Source: Claveliimonas ammoniilytica (GTDB lineage Bacteria > Bacillota > Clostridia > Lachnospirales > Lachnospiraceae). Taken from it: 64,000 nucleotides of DNA. The notes under the pieces were generated by a model. That model ran no database searches. It was not told the DNA's origin and saw nothing but the letters and a program-made list of their open reading frames with translations. Within the stretch, counting starts at the first letter, position 1; every line of letters begins with the position of its first letter. Location of the stretch: contig NZ_JAOQJV010000011.1 of the NCBI RefSeq assembly GCF_025567415.1, positions 18,821 through 82,820 on the forward strand. Reading direction: 5' to 3'. Positions 59,330 through 64,000 of this stretch are shown piece after piece. Position numbers and translations under genes: made by a program.

Positions 59330-59557
59330 ATTTGCCGCAGTTCTTGTTACGGCTTTTACATTTCCTCTATCCCTCAAATCACGACCTTCATTCGCTTCCA
59401 TAAACATTTCCAGAATATCGGTTTTAATCAGGACTTTGCGACCAACCTTTAATACTGGAAGTTTTTTCCATTCTACAAGCTGTCTTAAGGTGTTTCTGCC
59501 GATTCCCGTATAGTCAGCAGCTTCTTCGATGGATAATGCAATTTTTCTTTGCGTCAT
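59327..59557 (-). CDS. xis: Excisionase-type DNA-binding protein
   Basis: This 76-residue protein has a MerR-like winged helix (ALSIEEAADYTGIGRNTLRQ, then WKKLPVLKVGRKVLIKTDIL), the excisionase/helix-turn-helix-17 pattern of Tn916-like and IME elements. It helps the integrase excise the element. AAGGAGGTG lies upstream. Its promoter and an XRE-type operator lie in the divergent region shared with the XRE gene. Confidence 0.85.
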   Translation of the reverse strand: MTQRKIALSIEEAADYTGIGRNTLRQLVEWKKLPVLKVGRKVLIKTDILEMFMEANEGRDLRDRGNVKAVTRTAAN

Positions 59558-59575
59558 ATAATCACCTCCTTATAA

Positions 59576-59698
59576 ATTGCATTATGCAATTCTTGTGATG
59601 TAAGTATATCCTTTTCATATCTTTTTGTCAAGCGTTACGAAATATTAAAAGCAAATATTATATTGCATATTGCAATTTTGGAAAAACAATGCTATAAT
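59576..59698. promoter_or_regulatory. Divergent promoters with paired operators
   Basis: Minus-strand promoter for xis: TTGACA (59626-59631), 17 bp, TATACT (59603-59608). Plus-strand promoter for the XRE gene: TTGCAA (59670-59675), 17 bp, TATAAT (59693-59698). Two near-identical dyads, ATTGCATTATGCAAT (59576-59590) and ATTGCATATTGCAAT (59662-59676), lie just downstream of the xis start point and over the XRE -35. They are likely operators of the XRE repressor, acting like a small phage-type switch. Confidence 0.8.
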
Positions 59699-59728
59699 TC
59701 ATACATACCGAAAAAGGAGGCAGTCAGC

Positions 59729-60358
59729 ATGAAAGATAAAGAACTACGCAAGCTGATAGGCAGCAGAGTAAAACAGCGCCGTCTGGAATTGAATCTGACA
59801 CAGCCTTATGTCGCAGAAAAGATGGGGGTTACCGCTTCTACAATCCTGCGTTATGAGAATGGTTCGATTGACAATACGAAAAAAATGGTGCTGGAAGGTC
59901 TTTCGGAAGCACTCCATGTATCTGTGGAATGGCTCAAAGGGGAAACAGATGAATATGAAACCGACATTACGGATAAGAGAGAGTTACAGATTCGTGATGC
60001 GATGGGAGATATTCTGGAACAGTTACCGCTTGCCCTTACCAAAGAAGAAGATGCTTTTTCAAAAGATTTATTACTGCTGATGTTAAAACAATATGGTCTG
60101 TTTTTGGATTCCTTTCAGTTCGCCTGCAAAAACTTCAAGGGGAATGCTGGTCAGACGGATATTGCCAAAACAATAGGGTTTGAATCGAATGATGAATATA
60201 ATGAGATTATGTTCTTAAGGGAAATCACTCCTACCATCAATGCTTTTAATGAGATGGCAGACGTTGTAAGGCTCTATTCCAAGAAACCAAAAACAGCAGA
60301 ACAAAGGCTTGCAAATCTTTTATCAGAAGTCTTATACGAAGATTCCGAATCGGTATAG
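59729..60358 (+). CDS. XRE-family regulator of the element
   Basis: The N-terminal helix-turn-helix (about 8-62; LNLTQPYVAEKMGVTASTIL) is followed by a C-terminal helical domain (about 75-209). The start is ATG 59729, 8 bp after AAAGGAGG. The gene is divergent from xis and just upstream of the integrase, the place of a master regulator that keeps excision and transfer low. No peptidase motif was seen. Confidence 0.9.
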   Translation: MKDKELRKLIGSRVKQRRLELNLTQPYVAEKMGVTASTILRYENGSIDNTKKMVLEGLSEALHVSVEWLKGETDEYETDITDKRELQIRDAMGDILEQLPLALTKEEDAFSKDLLLLMLKQYGLFLDSFQFACKNFKGNAGQTDIAKTIGFESNDEYNEIMFLREITPTINAFNEMADVVRLYSKKPKTAEQRLANLLSEVLYEDSESV

Positions 60359-60444
60359 TAAGACAACCGGAGTTATGATATACTTACACGCACGAAGCAT
60401 TTCATCAGTTCCGATTGTCTAATATCGAAAGGAGACATACGATT

Positions 60445-61740
60445 ATGGCAAAAGGATCTGTAAGAAAAAAAGGAAAGAAATGGTACTACCGCTTCTATGT
60501 AGAGGACGCAAGCGGCAATCTTGTTCAGAAAGAATGCGTTGGAACAGAAAGCAAAAGTGAAACTGAAAAGCTGCTCCGTCAGGCAATGGATGATTATGAG
60601 AAAAAGAAATTTGTTGCCAAAGCGGAAAATCTCACAGTCGGACAACTTCTGGATGTGTGGGCAGAGGAGGAATTAAAAACAGGTACGCTCAGCAATGGTA
60701 CTGTGGAGAATTACCTCGGAACAATCCGAAATATTAAGAAACATCCGCTGGCAGAACGGAAATTAAAAAATGTAACCTCTGAGCATTTGCAATCTTTCTT
60801 TGATTTGCTTTCCTTCGGGGGAGTTCATCCCGATGGAAAAGAGAGAAAGGGTTACAGCAAAGATTACATCCATTCTTTTTCCGCAGTCATGCAGCAGTCT
60901 TTCCGCTTTGCAGTATTTCCAAAACAGTATATTACGTTCAATCCCATGCAGTATATTAAACTGCGGTATCAGACGGACGAAGTTGATTTGTTTTCGGATG
61001 AGGACATGGACGGAAATATCCAACCAATTTCACGAGAAGATTATGAAAGACTGCTTGCGTATCTTCAAAAAAAGAACCCAGCCGCAATACTTCCAATCCA
61101 GATAGCCTATTATGCCGGGCTTCGTATTGGAGAAGCCTGTGGTTTGGCATGGCAGGACGTAAATCTGGAAGAACAATGCCTTACCATAAGACGCAGCATC
61201 CGATATGATGGCTCAAAGCGCAAATATATCATCGGACCAACCAAGCGGAAAAAAGTGAGGATTGTTGATTTTGGAGATACGCTGGTAGAGATTTTCCGCA
61301 ATGCCCGGAAAGAGCAGTTAAAAAATCGAATGCAGTACGGAGAACTTTATCACACGAACTACTACAAAGAGGTCAAAGAGAAAAACAGAGTGTACTACGA
61401 ATATTACTGCTTAGACAGAACAGAGGAAGTCCCGGCAGATTATAAAGAAATTTCTTTCGTCTGCTTAAGACCGGATGGTTGTCTGGAACTTCCGACTACT
61501 TTGGGGACGGTATGCAGAAAGGTGGCAAAAACATTAGAGGGATTTGAAGGCTTTCATTTCCACCAGTTACGTCACACCTATACAAGCAACCTTTTGGCAA
61601 ATGGAGCTGCTCCAAAAGATGTGCAGGAATTATTAGGACACTCAGATGTAAGTACCACAATGAATGTCTATGCTCACTCCACAAGAGATGCGAAACGAAA
61701 ATCGGTTCGGCTTCTTGATAAAGTGGTAGGCAATGATTAA
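60445..61740 (+). CDS. int: Tyrosine recombinase (integrase)
   Basis: This 431-residue integrase begins with an AP2-like arm-binding domain (MAKGSVRKKGKKWYYRFYVE), then a core-binding domain (about 70-175). The catalytic domain has Arg in AGLRIGEACGLAW, HxxR in FHFHQLRHTYTSNLL, and HSDVSTTMNVYAHST with the nucleophile Tyr. It starts at ATG 60445, 9 bp after AAAGGAG. It lies at the element's right end, next to the putative attachment site, as is usual. Confidence 0.94.
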   Translation: MAKGSVRKKGKKWYYRFYVEDASGNLVQKECVGTESKSETEKLLRQAMDDYEKKKFVAKAENLTVGQLLDVWAEEELKTGTLSNGTVENYLGTIRNIKKHPLAERKLKNVTSEHLQSFFDLLSFGGVHPDGKERKGYSKDYIHSFSAVMQQSFRFAVFPKQYITFNPMQYIKLRYQTDEVDLFSDEDMDGNIQPISREDYERLLAYLQKKNPAAILPIQIAYYAGLRIGEACGLAWQDVNLEEQCLTIRRSIRYDGSKRKYIIGPTKRKKVRIVDFGDTLVEIFRNARKEQLKNRMQYGELYHTNYYKEVKEKNRVYYEYYCLDRTEEVPADYKEISFVCLRPDGCLELPTTLGTVCRKVAKTLEGFEGFHFHQLRHTYTSNLLANGAAPKDVQELLGHSDVSTTMNVYAHSTRDAKRKSVRLLDKVVGND

Positions 61741-61897
61741 AAAAAATTCCCTTATTTCCCTTGTGATTATCTCATAAGGGCAAAAATAAGGGAAACTACA
61801 TATCATTTCACTAATGGACAGGCAGGAAAGCCTATAAAATGGGGAAAGTTAGAGGAATAATTATATAAATTTCAGTTTGACGAATTGAAAAACAAAA
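61741..61897 (+). other. Candidate right end (attR side) and downstream spacer
   Basis: TTCCCTTA (61747-61754), TTTCCCTTGTG (61755-61765) and AAGGGAAA (61788-61795) repeat the blocks at the left end. Beyond them, AAATTTCAGTTTGACGAAT (61867-61885) is an 18/19 inverted match to 50184-50202. There is no gene in this stretch. Confidence 0.55.
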
Positions 61898-61940
61898 AAA
61901 GCGCCTCACCGCTGGCATCAAAACCAGTAGTGAGGCGTTC
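61894..61940 (-). terminator. Terminator of the serine recombinase gene
   Basis: On the minus strand CGCCTCAC/GTGAGGCG with inner CTGG/CCAG forms a long stem, followed by CTTTTTTTG. Confidence 0.88.
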
Positions 61941-61954
61941 GTGCATCTATGGGA

Positions 61955-63538
61955 TTATGCTTGGATTTCCTGTCCGTTCTTGAAGGTGAAGCGGATGTCG
62001 TCGATGCTGTAGACGGTGGCGAAGTCTACCATGCTGTGCCAGCTTTCAAGGGAGAACTCTGCCAGCGCATCCGGCATCTGTTCAAAGGCATTCAGGAAGG
62101 TTCCCATGTTGGCGCTGGCCGTCTGCTTTTCCTGAATCTCGGCGGTGACTTCTTCCAGTCGGGTCTTGGCCCGGTCGAAGCGCTGTACCAAGCTGTCGTA
62201 GCGTTTCTGGTATTCGGTCTGGTTCAGAGCAGTGCGGGCGTTCTCTTGAATGGCCTGCTGTACCATGTCGGAAACCACCTGCGTTTCTTCGAGGAGCTGG
62301 GCCTGTTCCGCTTCCAGCTCGGTGGTGTCGAACAGGAGTGCCTGCATCTCTCTGCCGTTGGCGATGACCGCAGCCTTTGTGGCCAGCAGCTTGTTCGCCG
62401 CCGAAAGGAAGTGCAGCTGGATTTCTTCATCCGTCAGGTGCGGTGTCTGGCAGCGGCAGTCGCCATCGAATTTGTGATTGCATTGCCAGATGGTCTTGCG
62501 GTACTTGCTGTTGGAGTGCCACACCTTTGAGCCGTACCAGCTTCCGCATTCTCCACACTTGATTTTGGTGGAAAAGGCGTGGACTCCGCTGTGGTACTTT
62601 TTGCCCTTGCCGCGCTTGGCCATTTCCCGCTGCACCATCTCGAATACTTCCGGGTCGATGATGGCTTCATGGTTGTCCTCGACATAGTACTGCGGGATTT
62701 CGCCTTCGTTGACCTTGGTCTTCTTGGTCAGGAAATCGACGGTGTAGCTTTTCTGAAGGAGCGCATCGCCTTTGTACTTCTCATTGCTGAGGATGCTTTT
62801 GACGGTGGAGATGCTCCATTTCTTCTTGCCGCCGGGTGTCGGGATGCCGTCTTTGGTCAGTGCATCGGCGATGCCGTGGTAGGTCATGCCCTGTAGGAAC
62901 AAGCTGTAGATGCGTTTGACGATGACTGTCTGCTCCCGGTTGACCACCAGATTCCCATCCGGGCCACGGTCGTAGCCAAGGAAGCGCTGGAACGGAACAC
63001 TGACCTTTCCGTCTGCAAAGCGCTTTCTCTGGCCCCAAGTGCAGTTCTCGGAAATGCTGCGGCTTTCTTCCTGTGCCAGCGAGGACATGACGGTAAGCAG
63101 CAGCTCGCCTTTACCATCGAATGTCCAGATGTTCTCTTTTTCAAAATAGACCTCAACACCGGCCTCCTTGAGCTGGCGGATGGTGGTCAAGCTGTCTACG
63201 GTGTTTCGGGCAAATCGGCTGACCGACTTGGTGACGATAAGGTCAATCTTGCCGTCGAGAGCGTCCGCAATCATCTGCTTGAAGCCTTCGCGGTGCTTGG
63301 TGCTGGTGCCGGTGATGCCTTCATCCGTGTAGACCTCAACGAACTCCCAATCGTCGCGGCCTTTGATGTAGTTGGTGTAGTAGTCAATCTGCGCTTCGTA
63401 GCTGCTGAACTGGTCGTCATGGTCTGTGGAAACACGAGCGTAACCAGCCACCTTGCGCTTTTTCTGTTCTGTTATCGGCGACGCGGTGAATCGGGTCAGC
63501 GTGGCCGGTATGGTCTTTACTTTCTTTTGGACGCCCAA
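61955..63538 (-). CDS. Large serine recombinase
   Basis: The 527-residue protein has an N-terminal resolvase domain with the catalytic Ser in AGYARVSTDHDDQ and the SRFARN motif, a recombinase domain (about 190-290; GMTYHGIADALTKDGIPTPG), a zinc ribbon (CGECG at about 350, then CNHKFDGDCRC) and a coiled coil. The start is a TTG at 63538 with AAGGAG upstream. It overlaps the truncated recombinase gene before it by 22 bp. DNA here is visibly GC-richer than in the rest of the window. Confidence 0.94.
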   Translation of the reverse strand: MGVQKKVKTIPATLTRFTASPITEQKKRKVAGYARVSTDHDDQFSSYEAQIDYYTNYIKGRDDWEFVEVYTDEGITGTSTKHREGFKQMIADALDGKIDLIVTKSVSRFARNTVDSLTTIRQLKEAGVEVYFEKENIWTFDGKGELLLTVMSSLAQEESRSISENCTWGQRKRFADGKVSVPFQRFLGYDRGPDGNLVVNREQTVIVKRIYSLFLQGMTYHGIADALTKDGIPTPGGKKKWSISTVKSILSNEKYKGDALLQKSYTVDFLTKKTKVNEGEIPQYYVEDNHEAIIDPEVFEMVQREMAKRGKGKKYHSGVHAFSTKIKCGECGSWYGSKVWHSNSKYRKTIWQCNHKFDGDCRCQTPHLTDEEIQLHFLSAANKLLATKAAVIANGREMQALLFDTTELEAEQAQLLEETQVVSDMVQQAIQENARTALNQTEYQKRYDSLVQRFDRAKTRLEEVTAEIQEKQTASANMGTFLNAFEQMPDALAEFSLESWHSMVDFATVYSIDDIRFTFKNGQEIQA

Positions 63539-63909
63539 TGCTTCTCACTCCTTACTTTCTTCATGTGTTCGCTCATGGCCTTGCGGCGCTCTGGCGTGTA
63601 GCTGCCTTTGACGGATTCCTTGAACTTGGCTCTCTGTTCTTCGCTCCAAGGGTGACTCGGCTTTTCAGTCGAGTATTCCGCTTCCTGCGTGTGGCCGTCA
63701 AGGAAGGTGTACTCCAGTTTGCCGCTTTCCACCATCGTGATGTGGTCGACCCGCTCCCGGAAGGCATCTCCATCAAATTCGGGAGTGCCCATGACCTGCG
63801 CGGTAATCTCCATAAGCTCCGGTTCTCGGATTCCCTTGATGCCGCAGTTCGTTTTGGCACCGCCGGAGCAGCGCCAGTAGGCAATCTTGCCAGTCTCGCT
63901 CTGATATTG
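63517..63909 (-). pseudogene. C-terminal stump of a second large serine recombinase
   Basis: The open frame reads YQSETGKIAYWRCSGGA, then KTNCGIKGIREPELMEIT, then a Lys/Arg-rich tail (GSYTPERRKAMSEHMKKVRS). That is the zinc-ribbon and tail region of a large serine recombinase. It begins directly after an in-frame TGA at 63910-63912 and has no N-terminal, catalytic or recombinase domain. It was cut by a deletion or insertion at about 63910. A tail-only product from an inner ATG (63813) is possible but would have no catalytic activity. Confidence 0.85.
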
Positions 63910-64000
63910 TCAATATTGGTTTACACTTTATTCTCAAGAATGTTCGACCTTATGCAGCCCCCTGCAGTGAAGCATAGTATTGCTGTCGTTTAACCATCGG
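63910..64000. other. Right edge: AT-rich junction sequence
   Basis: Past the recombinase stump the sequence changes to a less GC-rich stretch with the near-palindrome GATATTG-TC-AATATT at about 63903-63916. No gene can be supported here before the window ends. Confidence 0.3.

Larger units (their letters stand above)
50332..61795. mobile_element. Integrative mobilizable element carrying a two-component system and ABC exporter
   Basis: The limits are set by the matching sequence blocks at 50332-50407 and 61747-61795. Contents in order: DUF6061-like protein, response regulator, histidine kinase, ABC ATPase, FtsX permease, DUF6040-like protein, MobA/MobL relaxase with a nested gene, oriT, DUF3847-like protein, small RNA, excisionase, XRE regulator and tyrosine integrase. 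It has its own oriT and relaxase but no type IV secretion or coupling genes, so it would need a helper element to transfer. Exact ends are not proven. Confidence 0.7.

Noticed and set aside
62224..62896. Long open frames in several frames within the serine recombinase gene
   Set aside because: GC-rich sequence has few stop codons in all frames; only the recombinase frame has recognisable motifs.
1..64000. CRISPR array, restriction system or known defence island
   Set aside because: No regularly spaced repeats and no restriction, Cas or other clear defence genes were seen in any frame.

Overview
The window looks like a chromosomal segment of a gut Lachnospiraceae-type Firmicute (Dorea, Mediterraneibacter, Blautia or Coprococcus are the kind of genera it resembles). 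I infer this from a V-type ATP synthase, strong AGGAGG ribosome binding sites, a Bacillus-type large SRP RNA, a SAM-I riboswitch before metK, split transketolase genes, and many short conserved proteins of the sort found in Lachnospiraceae. No rRNA, tRNA or CRISPR array was seen. The first gene enters from outside the window and the last mobile fragment is cut at the right.

Bases 1-45071 are mostly ordinary backbone. In order: the end of a V-ATPase operon (A, B, D); a HigB/HigA-type toxin-antitoxin pair whose antitoxin carries a metallopeptidase domain; a four-gene ABC exporter resembling GldA/F/G plus a DUF4340-like protein; a tiny minus-strand gene; a phosphopantetheinyl transferase; an HTH protein with a long acidic region; dgt; tadA; the SRP RNA; a B12-binding radical SAM protein; a VanW protein; an AIR-synthase-like protein; an Lrp regulator and its aminotransferase. 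Next comes a catabolic locus: TRAP transporter, two-part transketolase, short-chain dehydrogenase and FCD/GntR regulator. Then trmL, a shikimate kinase, murA, riboswitch-metK, a two-component system, an RNA methyltransferase, NfeD/SPFH, argF, birA, coaX, dusB, greA and lysS. The LysRS carries an extra C-terminal tRNA-binding domain.

Bases 45072-64000 are an accessory region made of several mobile pieces. It holds a MerR/TipAS-like regulator; a small remnant of an integrative conjugative element (zinc-ribbon repeats, TTRAP-like protein, coupled small genes); an oxidative-stress cassette (Fur/PerR-type regulator, a flavin reductase-rubredoxin-rubrerythrin fusion and a rubrerythrin pseudogene); and a structured, non-coding element at 50.0-50.2 kb. 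An integrative mobilizable element follows at about 50.3-61.8 kb. Its cargo is a two-component system and an FtsX-type ABC exporter, which suggests response to an antimicrobial peptide. Its mobility part has a MobQ-class oriT, a MobA/MobL relaxase with another gene nested inside it, DUF6040- and DUF3847-like proteins, an excisionase, an XRE regulator and a tyrosine integrase. The last 2 kb is visibly GC-richer and carries a large serine recombinase and the C-terminal stump of a second one, so it comes from a different element.

The most interesting observations are: the gene nested inside the relaxase gene; a predicted plus-strand small RNA between excisionase and relaxosome genes; the oriT; matched sequence blocks at both ends of the mobilizable element plus a 19-bp inverted pair just outside them; two families of structured repeats with compensatory changes between copies (one inside the V-ATPase operon between the 3-copy and 1-copy subunit genes); the redox fusion gene that still has a ribosome binding site and start codon at its fusion joint; and a TRAP/transketolase locus with no obvious substrate. 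All functional names are from reading the sequence, not from database searches.
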